Shown here one piece after another: positions 6,193 to 12,699 of a stretch of 18,810 nucleotides of DNA. A program made the position numbers and the translations under genes. This DNA comes from CAZDRB01 sp964507925 (GTDB taxonomy: Bacteria > Patescibacteriota > Microgenomatia > UBA1400 > UBA12108), in the NCBI GenBank assembly GCA_964507925.1, contig CAZDRB010000010.1, positions 1 through 18,810 of the forward strand, in the 5' to 3' direction. How positions within the stretch are numbered: the stretch's first letter is position 1; the number at the start of each line of letters is the position of its first letter. Under the pieces are notes generated by a model, which was given only the letters and a program-made list of their open reading frames with translations, searched no databases and was not told the DNA's origin.

Positions 6193-6795
6193 GTGTCAAC
6201 CGTGATAAAGCTTACTGACTGGATCATCACCACAATAGAATCCGAATTCTCAAGAAAAATACCGATTGGAAGCGTGCTCAAAGCAATTAACAACAATCCA
6301 CAACTAATCGATACTTATATAAGTGAAGTTCAATCAGCAATCAACGCATACAATGCGGGTCAGCACACCGGAAATTACCACTCGCTACCAGTCACAATTC
6401 TCGACAATACTCGCCACCTGTTAAGTATATTTGAAGTGCCGTTGCCAAGCTACCAGCACATAATAAGTGAGCTCATGGAAGATAAAAAAATATATAAGCA
6501 GGTGATCTCTGAACTAACAACTTCTACGTACTTCAAAGATGTCTACGAGCTTCCAGATCCATTATGCGTACTACACAATCTTTTGATACTCCTATATAGA
6601 ACAACCATGCTTAGCCTCTATCCCGAACTACGATCAGGTGGTGCGCAAATTTCCTCAACTATCGAGGAAATGGCGTGTGTTCTAGAAATTAATGGTGACC
6701 ATACTCATTTATTCCAGGCAACCAAGCACTGGGTTAAAGATTGGCAAGGAGAAGGATTTTCGCAAATCCTGGCCAAAACTATTAGTGATTTATAG
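6193..6795 (+). CDS. Hypothetical protein, mostly helical, AT-rich
   Basis: About 200 residues, not recognised. It has no signal peptide and no convincing TM segment, though LCVLHNLLILLYRTTMLSLYP (around 125-145) is a long hydrophobic helix, probably buried. The sequence is predicted to be largely alpha-helical (LTDWIITTIESEF; YISEVQSAINAYNA; YQHIISELMEDKKIYKQVI). Only two Cys are present, with no metal-binding pattern. GTG 6193 is the first start in frame, and another GTG follows three codons later (6202); neither has a good Shine-Dalgarno, so the start is uncertain. TATAAC at 6178-6183, overlapping the end of the preceding gene, is a possible -10. Base usage resembles the LAGLIDADG and Nudix genes, so this may also be acquired. 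Confidence 0.6.
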   Translation: MSTVIKLTDWIITTIESEFSRKIPIGSVLKAINNNPQLIDTYISEVQSAINAYNAGQHTGNYHSLPVTILDNTRHLLSIFEVPLPSYQHIISELMEDKKIYKQVISELTTSTYFKDVYELPDPLCVLHNLLILLYRTTMLSLYPELRSGGAQISSTIEEMACVLEINGDHTHLFQATKHWVKDWQGEGFSQILAKTISDL

Positions 6796-6805
6796 ACCAC
6801 AAATT

Positions 6806-6814
6806 TGTTACAAT
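6806..6814 (+). promoter_or_regulatory. Extended -10 TGTTACAAT six bases before an ATG
   Basis: TGT-TACAAT, then TTATCC and ATG 6821. Predicts a leaderless mRNA for the DUF2177-like gene and the gene that follows it. Confidence 0.55.
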
Positions 6815-6820
6815 TTATCC

Positions 6821-7210
6821 ATGTTCCTCAAACTCCTCATTGAGTCATTCGTCGCCTTTCTCGCAATCGATCTAGTCTGGATCACCCAAGTAGCCTCGCC
6901 CTGGATGAAACGGGCAACACCCCACCTCCTCGCCCCCTCTCCCAACCTCTGGGCCGCGCTCCTTTTCTATGTCATCTATCTCGCCTCACTTATTTATCTC
7001 ATCATCATGCCAGGACTCACTCAAAAAATAGGCCCTCAAACACTCGCTCTTCAATCATTTATCTTCGGCGTCGCCGCCTACTCGACATATGATCTGACCA
7101 ACCTCGCCATTCTCAAAAACTATCCCTGGACGATGGCTCTTGCCGACATCATCTGGGGAGGACTCTTAACCATGGTTACGACCTTAATTATTTATCAGCT
7201 TAACTCATAA
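6821..7210 (+). CDS. DUF2177-like four-TM membrane protein
   Basis: A 129-residue protein with four hydrophobic segments: LLIESFVAFLAIDLVWI, LWAALLFYVIYLASLIYLIIM, LQSFIFGVAAYSTYDLTNLA and WTMALADIIWGGLLTMVTTLII. The conserved phrases AIDLVWI, YSTYDLTNLAIL and DIIWGG match what I recall of the DUF2177 family of small bacterial membrane proteins, whose function is unknown. The frame is open from 6692, but ATG 6821 is the correct start by family length and by the promoter six bases upstream. It is followed after eight bases by a secreted-protein gene with its own Shine-Dalgarno, so the two are probably co-transcribed. Confidence 0.8.
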   Translation: MFLKLLIESFVAFLAIDLVWITQVASPWMKRATPHLLAPSPNLWAALLFYVIYLASLIYLIIMPGLTQKIGPQTLALQSFIFGVAAYSTYDLTNLAILKNYPWTMALADIIWGGLLTMVTTLIIYQLNS

Positions 7211-7218
7211 GGAGTTAT

Positions 7219-7845
7219 ATGAACAAAAAACTCGTTCCCGCCCTCGTTATCCTTGCCGTCCTCGCCGGAGGCTATTATTTCCTCCAGTCTCGCGCAGGGT
7301 CACCTGGTCTTCAAACTGAAAGCCAAATCATCGGTGAAGCCAAAGAGTTTGCCAAAGCCATCGAATCAGGCAAGCCCGCGCGCTGTACCCTCACAAAGGG
7401 CGAGGACTACATGGAATACCTCATCAAAGGCAAAAAAATGCGCGCGAATATCAAGACTATGGTCGAGGGCAAATCCACCATGTCCTACATGATCAATGAC
7501 GAGCGCTATCTCTACATCTGGGCAGAGGGTCAAGCTCAGGGATCCAAAATGGCAATCCCGACCCCAGAGGAGATAGACGAAGCCGAGGACAAGCTCGAGG
7601 ATTATCGCGCCGAGACCGGTGTCCCCACCTTTGAATCTGAGAGCGATTATCAGGATCTTCAAGAAGAAGGCTACACTATCAACTGTACCTCAGGCAGCGT
7701 CGATGATTCAGAATTCGCCCCTCCTGCAGATGTTACCTTCCTTGATCCAACAGCGATCTTGCAAGAGGCGACCGGTCAAGATGGTCAGATTGATTATCAA
7801 AAACTGCAAGAACAGTACGCGGGCATGTACCCCTCAGATAACTAA
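7219..7845 (+). CDS. Membrane-anchored extracytoplasmic protein, unknown family
   Basis: A 208-residue protein with an uncleaved signal anchor (KLVPALVILAVLAGGYYFL, residues 4-22) and a hydrophilic, acidic outer domain. The domain pattern is CTLTKGEDYMEYLIKGKKMR, ERYLYIWAEGQAQGSKMAI, and a final cysteine in INCTSGSVDDSEF. The two cysteines (RCTLT and NCTSG) could form a disulfide. The succession of short strands with a basic K/G turn recalls lipoprotein-carrier-like folds, but I cannot assign a family; similar proteins are common in CPR genomes. It starts with AGGAG six bases before ATG, eight bases after the DUF2177-like stop, and its TAA overlaps the TAG of the convergent comF gene, leaving no space for a terminator between them. 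Confidence 0.7.
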   Translation: MNKKLVPALVILAVLAGGYYFLQSRAGSPGLQTESQIIGEAKEFAKAIESGKPARCTLTKGEDYMEYLIKGKKMRANIKTMVEGKSTMSYMINDERYLYIWAEGQAQGSKMAIPTPEEIDEAEDKLEDYRAETGVPTFESESDYQDLQEEGYTINCTSGSVDDSEFAPPADVTFLDPTAILQEATGQDGQIDYQKLQEQYAGMYPSDN

Positions 7846-8543
7846 CGAGCTAGGGTCACTCCCCATACCTCGGCTGCCCCGGCTCGCTTGAGAGCTCTAG
7901 CGCACTCTCGCATTGTCGATCCCGTAGTCCAGACATCATCTACCAGTATTGCTCTTTTTTGTTTGATTATTGAAATTTGATTATTGATTATTCTAAAAGC
8001 GCCCCCAACATTCTCAAGCCTTTGTTTTTTCGTCAGTCCATACATTGGCTTGGTCTCCCTCACCCGCTCAAGAATTACAAGGTTCCGTACCTTGTAATTC
8101 TTGCCCAGTAGCTTGGCGATTAGCTCAGCCTGGTTAAATCCTCGCTCCCGCTCCTTCTGCTTCCACATTGGCACGGCCACAACCACACCACCCGGGTGGA
8201 GTTCCGCAGTAGCGGAACTTGATACCCGGGCGCTCCACAAATCAAACAAAAAACTGATGATCTCCCAGGCATTTTTGTACTTCACCTTCTTGAGACAGTT
8301 CTGCACAATTCCTGGATACACGAGTCCTACTATTAGCCGATCAATCCCGTGCCTGCTCTGACACCTGGGGTGAGTCCAGCCACCAACACTGTTTTTTGTG
8401 CACATTGGACAAATTGGCTCTGGCCTAACTATCTTTTTCGCACAATCCTCGCAAATATACCACCCCTCTGTCCCGCATCCCACGCAAACCCTAGGAAAAA
8501 CCATGTCCAAAATGTTCATAACTATCATATTACTCTCATTCAT
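7842..8543 (-). CDS. comF: ComF-family phosphoribosyltransferase-like protein
   Basis: The frame is open from 8864, but the true start is ATG 8543: GGAGG lies four to six bases upstream (GGAGGACAAATG), the domain starts at once (ILDMVFPRVCVGCG), and the longer version would run through the tmRNA promoter. The resulting 233 residues fit ComF. An N-terminal zinc-ribbon-like region has CVGC, CEDC, CPMC and HPRC, and the PRPP-binding loop is ILVDDVWTTGST near residue 200; VAVPMWKQKERERGFNQAELIA is the family core. ComF is needed for DNA uptake in naturally competent bacteria and has a cytoplasmic role at the import channel. Three regions between conserved motifs carry palindromic or repeated DNA (see repeats), which lengthen surface loops without breaking the frame. 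Confidence 0.9.
   Translation of the reverse strand: MNESNMIVMNILDMVFPRVCVGCGTEGWYICEDCAKKIVRPEPICPMCTKNSVGGWTHPRCQSRHGIDRLIVGLVYPGIVQNCLKKVKYKNAWEIISFLFDLWSARVSSSATAELHPGGVVVAVPMWKQKERERGFNQAELIAKLLGKNYKVRNLVILERVRETKPMYGLTKKQRLENVGGAFRIINNQISIIKQKRAILVDDVWTTGSTMRECARALKRAGAAEVWGVTLAR
7962..7987. repeat. Direct repeat TTTGATTATTGA x2 inside comF
   Basis: Two copies of TTTGATTATTGA at 7962-7973 and 7976-7987 separated by AA, followed by another TTATT. They encode the polar loop INNQISIIKQK just before the PRPP-binding motif, a segment normally short in ComF. AT-rich and unlike the surrounding gene. Confidence 0.7.
8069..8103. repeat. Perfect 15-bp inverted repeat, 5-base loop, inside comF
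   Basis: CAAGAATTACAAGGT (8069-8083), loop TCCGT, then its exact complement to 8103. It encodes the segment reading NYKVRNLVILE of ComF, between the GFNQAELIA core and the RETKP motif. A 15-bp perfect stem in coding sequence is unlikely by chance. Confidence 0.85.
8191..8230. repeat. Two-part palindrome of 40 bases inside comF
   Basis: Outer arms CCCGGGT (8191-8197) and ACCCGGG (8224-8230) enclose an inner stem AGTTCCGC (8200-8207) and GCGGAACT (8212-8219) with loop AGTA. It encodes the loop RVSSSATAELHPGG just before the VAVPMW strand, a position where ComF proteins usually have a short turn. Confidence 0.8.
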
Positions 8544-8709
8544 TTGTCCTCCGAGTCCCGACTTCTTCGTAGCCAGGAGCGTGAAATATTCTTTGATAAA
8601 TACTTTACTTGTGCCGAGACTTTTCTGGCCGAACAGGTGCAGGCCAGATAGACTCGAGGCAATCAATGAAGAAAAGAATATAGCGACTCTACGAAGCGTG
8701 CTTTTCTGT

Positions 8710-8757
8710 GCTCCTCTTTTCGCACGACCAAAAGAGGAGCCCGCCGGTGCTGGCGGG
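8710..8757. repeat. Two adjacent hairpins between comF and tmRNA
   Basis: GCTCCTCTTTT (8710-8720) and AAAAGAGGAGC (8730-8740) form a perfect 11-bp stem with a nine-base loop. Next to it CCCGCC-GGTGCT-GGCGGG (8740-8757) forms a 6-bp stem, sharing one base. Flanking TGTGCT (8707-8712) and AGCACA (8760-8765) can pair around both. The hairpins lie between two divergent transcripts, where no terminator is needed. The rest of 8544-8819 holds the tmRNA promoter and no convincing gene. Confidence 0.75.
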
Positions 8758-8781
8758 ACAGCACACAATATACTAGAAAGT

Positions 8782-8810
8782 TTGAAAAAGGGCGGATATT
8801 GTGGTATATT
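8782..8810 (+). promoter_or_regulatory. tmRNA promoter: TTGAAA-17-TATATT with extended -10
   Basis: TTGAAA (8782-8787), a 17-base spacer, and TATATT (8805-8810) preceded by TGG, which makes an extended -10. The tmRNA 5' end at 8820 is about ten bases downstream of the hexamer; TATTAT at 8807-8812 is a slightly shifted alternative. Confidence 0.7.
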
Positions 8811-8819
8811 ATCCGGATT

Positions 8820-9223
8820 GGGGACGTCTTGCTTTGACGTGTACCAGCTCCTTAACATCTGCATACCGACTTTGACGAGATGAGTCGTAAAACAACGTTA
8901 AAAAAACAACTGTCAACACTTTGAAGACAGCAGCTAAGAACGTGCTCGCCAAAATCGACGCTTTCTTTGCTCCAGCCAATTACGCATACACTGCTTAATT
9001 GATGGCATTCATATCCCACTTGCTCGTGGGAAAGATATGGGTGGAAACACACACGAGACATAACTCTGATGTTGTCGATCAGGGCCATATAAAAGACAAT
9101 CCTCGGAATTATCTTGGTTTGATAATTACCTAATAGTTCAGAGGTTAAACAATAAATTTATCTATGTATGTAGATGGTGTTAAAGACGGTTCGCGGACGA
9201 GAGTTCAATACTCTCCGTCTCCA
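8820..9223 (+). ncRNA. ssrA: tmRNA (transfer-messenger RNA)
   Basis: The 5' end GGGGACG (8820-8826) pairs with CGTCTCC (9216-9222) with a G-U at the third pair, the alanine identity element, followed by A73. The T-arm is GAGAG-TTCAATA-CTCTC (9199-9215) preceded by GGAC. Helix P2 is clear: TTAACA and TCTGCATAC (8852-8866) pair with GTATGTAGA and TGTTAA (9166-9183) around a TGG bulge. A hairpin CTGTC/GACAG (8910-8930) precedes the tag reading frame, which starts at GCT 8933 (or GCA 8930) and stops at TAA 8996. The tag would be AKNVLAKIDA followed by FFAPANYAYTA, 21 residues ending in a small hydrophobic tail. CCA is not encoded. The product adds this degradation tag to stalled nascent chains; its partner SmpB is encoded 900 bases away. 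About 404 nt long. Confidence 0.93.
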
Positions 9224-9245
9224 CAAATTGCGATACATCAAATAA

Positions 9246-9263
9246 TTTAGTGTATTTACTAAA
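9246..9263. terminator. Weak hairpin between tmRNA and the convergent gene
   Basis: TTTAGT (9246-9251), loop GTATTT, ACTAAA (9258-9263). A symmetrical, AT-only stem between two convergent genes; it may terminate both directions, but it is weak and lacks a GC core. Confidence 0.25.
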
Positions 9264-9265
9264 GT

Positions 9266-9961
9266 CTAGTAGCTATACATTAAGAGTCTGTCAACAACAA
9301 AATCCAGCCCCTTCTCTGTTGCCTCACTCAAACCCAACTCTTCATCTCTTGGGTCGAATCTCATTATATAATGGGGATAATTTTCCAGATCTTCAACAGC
9401 CGCTTCAGTTCTCTTTCTTGTGCTTCCGCCTCGATCCCACCTCTCTACTAGCTCACTAGAATCTTTCACTCTTTCACATTCACCACCTTCTTCAAAATGT
9501 TCTTTCGAAACTAAGTTTGGATCAATCAACCAAGTGACAGGGTCATGCGCCCTATCAGCCATATATTGCAAGATCTTCTTTATTTGCGCAATCCCCGCCC
9601 TCCCGTTTCCTTTTTTATCTCCGTCCTCCCCCATTGTGTAAAGTGTTGTTTTTACTAACATCCCCGCCTCACCCTCTACTTTTCCCCACACATCAACTCT
9701 CGCATATCCCACATCGTTTACCATATCGAAGTATGCCTCTGGCTCATCTGATCCAAATAGTCTCCTCCAATCTACTAATTCGTAGCCCTTTCCAACATCT
9801 CCTTCACTTCTATATTCTTCACATTGAATACCTCTCCGTCTTAGAAGTAAATTTTTGTATGACACCTGCATCCGAGACTTTTCTATACTTGCAAGCTCTA
9901 AATTATCAAATCGGGTTGGCATATCAAAAAAATACTCTGTTTCTTTATGAAAATCAAACAT
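9266..9961 (-). CDS. Hypothetical protein between ssrA and smpB
   Basis: 231 residues, not recognised. It is hydrophilic and rich in acidic residues, with no TM segment or signal peptide. A single internal feature stands out: strand-like segments ARVDVWGKVEGEAGMLVKTTLYTMG followed by a helix (GIAQIKKILQYMADRAHDP). The N-terminal third (YKNLLLRRRGIQCEEYRSEG) is basic. It is convergent with tmRNA, 43 bases from its 3' end. Upstream, TGATACTGT lies eight bases before the ATG at 9961, a possible extended -10 that does not fit the six-base spacing. AT-rich base usage suggests accessory origin. I found no sequence evidence that it acts with tmRNA. Confidence 0.6.
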   Translation of the reverse strand: MFDFHKETEYFFDMPTRFDNLELASIEKSRMQVSYKNLLLRRRGIQCEEYRSEGDVGKGYELVDWRRLFGSDEPEAYFDMVNDVGYARVDVWGKVEGEAGMLVKTTLYTMGEDGDKKGNGRAGIAQIKKILQYMADRAHDPVTWLIDPNLVSKEHFEEGGECERVKDSSELVERWDRGGSTRKRTEAAVEDLENYPHYIMRFDPRDEELGLSEATEKGLDFVVDRLLMYSY

Positions 9962-9975
9962 TTATAAAAACAGTA

Positions 9976-10110
9976 TCATCCCCCTACATGTGAGTAACTG
10001 GGTGATAGTTTTACCAGGTATATGTTTTCATCGACCCTTTTCCCTAGTTCCTCACCCCACTTCATTAGCCAGGTGATAAATTGGTTCCACATTTTTCCGC
10101 TTATGTCCAT
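9976..10110 (-). CDS. Possible 44-residue protein downstream of smpB
   Basis: An open frame of 44 codons from ATG 10110 to TGA, beginning eight bases after the smpB stop. It reads MDISGKMWNQFITWLMKWGE and then ELGKRVDENIYLVKLSPSYS before a short end; the first half would be an amphipathic helix rich in Trp. Weak GAGCGAAG is the only ribosome-binding-like sequence. It might be a co-transcribed small protein or chance; no homologue is known to me. Confidence 0.3.
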   Translation of the reverse strand: MDISGKMWNQFITWLMKWGEELGKRVDENIYLVKLSPSYSHVGG

Positions 10111-10118
10111 ACTTCGCT

Positions 10119-10556
10119 CTAAACCGTATTCTTCACAGCCTTAGCTAGATCTCGCTTGATATCTCGCGCCTTTAAGTCCGCTCTCTTCTCCCACTCGCGC
10201 TTGCCTCGCCCTATTCCAATCTCACACTTAGCCCATCTCCCCTTAAAAAATAACCGGAGCGGCACCAAGGTCAGATTCTTCCCCTCTATTTGCTTCTGTA
10301 TTTTGAGGATCTCGCTTGCTTTTAGAAGTAGCTTCCTCGACCTCTTAGAGTCATATTCTTTGCCAGAATAATGGCTATATTTCGGGATATCCGCCCCGAG
10401 TAGGTAGAGCTCATGATTGACCATCTTGGCGTATCCCTCTCGCAGACTCCCTCTCCCCTCTCTTAGACTCTTAACCTCAGCCCCCGTGAGCATGACCCCG
10501 GCCACCCACGTGTCAGATATCCGATACTCACTCTTTGCCCATTTATTCACGATCAT
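10119..10556 (-). CDS. smpB: SsrA-binding protein SmpB
   Basis: A 145-residue basic protein with the SmpB core: KWAKSEYRISDTWVAGVMLTG, the invariant-type GAEVKSLREGRGSLREGYAK, YLLGADIPKYSH, SKRSRKLLLKASEI, LTLVPLRLFFKGRWAKCEIGI and GRGKREWEKRADLKARDIKRD. SmpB binds the tRNA-like half of tmRNA, and its C-terminal helix occupies the empty mRNA channel of a stalled ribosome. That helix (LKARDIKRDLAKAVKNTV) is present. The tmRNA gene lies in the same 1.8-kb block in the opposite orientation, a functional pairing. TATAAT lies six bases before ATG 10556, suggesting a leaderless transcript. Confidence 0.95.
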   Translation of the reverse strand: MIVNKWAKSEYRISDTWVAGVMLTGAEVKSLREGRGSLREGYAKMVNHELYLLGADIPKYSHYSGKEYDSKRSRKLLLKASEILKIQKQIEGKNLTLVPLRLFFKGRWAKCEIGIGRGKREWEKRADLKARDIKRDLAKAVKNTV

Positions 10557-10562
10557 TAGTAC

Positions 10563-10568
10563 ATTATA
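10563..10568 (-). promoter_or_regulatory. -10 box TATAAT six bases before the smpB ATG
   Basis: Consensus TATAAT on the minus strand, six bases (GTACTA), ATG 10556. No recognisable -35 was found at 16-18 bases; the upstream bases are a CG alternation. Confidence 0.5.
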
Positions 10569-10628
10569 TCTTGTATATCTTTCGCGCGCGGATCAAGTTG
10601 CAAAAACACCGCAGGCCGTGCAGGCCGA

Positions 10629-10664
10629 GGTCTAGGTCGCTACGACACCAGTCGGAGATAGACC
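10629..10664. repeat. Nested palindrome upstream of smpB
   Basis: GGTCTA (10629-10634) pairs with TAGACC (10659-10664), enclosing CGAC-ACCA-GTCG (10643-10654). Read on the minus strand it follows the PP2C-like gene and is followed by a GC-rich stretch and TTTTT, so it may contribute to termination. Adjacent bases carry a direct repeat GCAGGCC. Confidence 0.45.
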
Positions 10665-10704
10665 GATTTTGCGTTTGAGACGTGCGAGAAGATTTAAATT
10701 ACTT

Positions 10705-12465
10705 CTACAGCCCAAATTCCTTAACCATATTCCCCACAATCACATATCCTTTATCATCAACTACCACAATATCGCTCGCTCCCGCAAACTCTGTATTTGT
10801 GTACTGAGACTGATACTTCCCGTCCTCCCCAAACACAACCACTCGCGAAGCCCCATTCTCTAACACATAAACCTCGTTCTCCGTCACAAACATGGCAGTT
10901 GGTGAGCTCAGTCTCTTGGCTTCTGTACTAGAGGGGAATCCCTCCATCGAAAAAGTAACCGGCGCCCCACGACTATACCGCTCTAGCTTGCCAGTCGAAG
11001 TCAAAAGCCAAATATCCCCGCTAATCTTCATATCGACCACGTTGGACAAGTCAGGAGTTATTCCGGCTGCAAGCCATCTCCCCCGACCTGCAAACTCTCC
11101 ATCTCCCAGAGTTGAGTATTTCCAGATCTCACTCTGCTCTCGGTCAAACACATAAGCGTTCCCGGCAAACATTTCTAGCTCAGCTGGGCTTTTCCAAAAC
11201 TCATCTGCCTCAATTTTGCTCTCAACCGATTCATCCTCAAAATCAATCTCGCTCACTCCCGCTGCAATAAGGCCAAAAACCTTGGTCTCGGTAGTTGCCA
11301 CATCAATCAGCTTCTCCCCGCTCTCAGCCTCAACCACTTGTCTAGACCTATCCCTCAGGTTCATTGATACCGCCGTCTCACCGTCTTCACTCAAAAAGAT
11401 CAGATTCCCTCGACCGTCACTCTTCATCTTTTTCGCGACCAGGCCGTCAAGTAGAGAGTCAAGCTCAAGGATACTACTCAGACCCACCTCATTCTTTTTA
11501 AAAGTCTTTTGCTCTGTTTCCTCAATTAACCTAATCAGCTCCTGAGCCTTAAGTCTATATTCCTCACGAACATCCTGAAGCAGATAACTATCCACCTCGC
11601 CTCTTGCTTGAACAAGTAGCGTCCTCGCTCGCTCTGGGTTCAGATCACCCGCCGAGGACGCCTCAGAAAGCTTGCTATTTACGCTACTTTCAATAGCCGC
11701 GTACTCTCGCTCTGCTCCAACCTTGGCTCGTCTCACAACTCCGATACCTATCATCAAGATCAAAAGAACTAAGATTCCTCCGCCTATCCAGAGATTCATC
11801 TTTCTCGGTTCTTTTGAGCTTAGCTTGATCCTTGGCTCCCGATTCAAAAAACTTGCTAAAACTAGCTTTTTCTTTTGGTCTTGTCCCTTCACCTCTCCGA
11901 CTATTACCGCAACCCCACTAGAGTCTTCTTGTGTGTGAACTAATGGCGCCATCATCTCTGCTGGGCTTTGATCATTAATCAATATCTCGCCAAGCTTTTG
12001 TTCTCCCAGATTCTCAACAAACATCGCGCTCGAAATGAGTACTCGATCCCCGGGTAACAACCTGCCAAAGACACACTCTCCCGCGCCCCAACTATCCCTT
12101 AATCTTGCAATCTTCCCATCTCGCACAACGAGCGCCTCGACCTTCCCTTTCCCAAACACAGAGAGGCTGTCCTCTCTTTGCACCCCCACCATTATCTCGA
12201 CCGCGATCTCAGGCGGCATCTCCTCGATCAGTTTTTTCACTTCACTCTCCAGATTACTCTCTACTAGCTCCGCTCCTTTGCCCTCAATTTCTAAAAGTAT
12301 CTCCGATCCAATTGTCGTAAGGTCAATTAGCTCAGCCTCATCATGACAGGACAGTTGAATAACAACCAAAACTTGGTGATCTTCTTGGTATTGCACTGTT
12401 TGAGCTTGCGACCACTTAGTTTGCGAAGCTGTCCCAACTATTTTTGTGGTTATCAGTTTTCCCAT
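10705..12465 (-). CDS. Membrane protein: degenerate PP2C-like domain, TM, repeat-rich C-terminal domain
   Basis: 586 residues in three parts. Residues 25-200 read like a PPM/PP2C phosphatase fold: SVFGKGKVEALVVRDGKIARL, a strand GDRVLISSAMFVENLGEQKLGEIL (the place of the usual GDRLLLCSDGL), and DSSGVAVIVGEV. The metal-binding aspartates are not seen: SSAMF replaces SDGL and there is no DGMGG-like motif, so it is probably catalytically dead. One TM segment (LWIGGGILVLLILMIGIGVV) spans 225-244. A helical linker (250-320) leads to a strand-rich region to 586, with repeats of about 40 residues such as AYVFDREQSEIWKYS and VYVLENGASRVVVFG, consistent with a beta-propeller. The gene is the last of a three-gene operon, three bases after the preceding stop. 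Inferred role: a sensor or scaffold; not assigned. Confidence 0.75.
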   Translation of the reverse strand: MGKLITTKIVGTASQTKWSQAQTVQYQEDHQVLVVIQLSCHDEAELIDLTTIGSEILLEIEGKGAELVESNLESEVKKLIEEMPPEIAVEIMVGVQREDSLSVFGKGKVEALVVRDGKIARLRDSWGAGECVFGRLLPGDRVLISSAMFVENLGEQKLGEILINDQSPAEMMAPLVHTQEDSSGVAVIVGEVKGQDQKKKLVLASFLNREPRIKLSSKEPRKMNLWIGGGILVLLILMIGIGVVRRAKVGAEREYAAIESSVNSKLSEASSAGDLNPERARTLLVQARGEVDSYLLQDVREEYRLKAQELIRLIEETEQKTFKKNEVGLSSILELDSLLDGLVAKKMKSDGRGNLIFLSEDGETAVSMNLRDRSRQVVEAESGEKLIDVATTETKVFGLIAAGVSEIDFEDESVESKIEADEFWKSPAELEMFAGNAYVFDREQSEIWKYSTLGDGEFAGRGRWLAAGITPDLSNVVDMKISGDIWLLTSTGKLERYSRGAPVTFSMEGFPSSTEAKRLSSPTAMFVTENEVYVLENGASRVVVFGEDGKYQSQYTNTEFAGASDIVVVDDKGYVIVGNMVKEFGL

Positions 12466-12468
12466 ACT

Positions 12469-12699
12469 CTAAAGCGCCATCATGGCGATTAAAAAAACCG
12501 AGATAGCAAGCAAAAAATTGCCAATTCCCAGGATGCGGATCACAACATCATCCTTCATTGTCACCGCACGGATCATCGAGCTTATTTGCTTAGCCATCAG
12601 ACCCGCAAACACGACATAAAGGCCCAAAAGCATGAGGATTAATGCCTTCCAAATCGAAAGTAAGGTAATGCTCTCAAAAATCACAAAAATATTGTCCAT
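12469..12699 (-). CDS. Small two-TM membrane protein
   Basis: 76 residues: a hydrophobic segment KALILMLLGLYVVFAGLMA (18-36), a short basic/polar loop (KQISSMIRAVTMKDDVVIR) and a second segment ILGIGNFLLAISVFLIAMMAL ending the protein. It is typical of tiny membrane proteins in CPR genomes (I am reminded of DUF5657 but cannot confirm). Its ATG directly abuts the stop of the PH-domain gene (TAGATG), and GGAAGGG upstream may serve as ribosome binding site. Co-translation with both neighbours is likely, so it is probably a subunit or partner of one of them. Confidence 0.7.
   Translation of the reverse strand: MDNIFVIFESITLLSIWKALILMLLGLYVVFAGLMAKQISSMIRAVTMKDDVVIRILGIGNFLLAISVFLIAMMAL

Noticed and set aside
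7842..7845. Terminator between the secreted-protein gene and comF
   Set aside because: The genes are convergent and share bases at their stops, and no hairpin with a T run lies close by.
8544..8864. N-terminal extension of comF to a 340-residue protein
   Set aside because: The zinc-ribbon core starts right after ATG 8543, which has GGAGG at proper spacing, and the extension runs through the hairpins, tmRNA promoter and tmRNA 5' end.
9186..9226. Separate tRNA gene near 9200
   Set aside because: The T-arm and acceptor strand belong to the tmRNA; the 5' acceptor partner lies at 8820 and P2 pairs across the interval.
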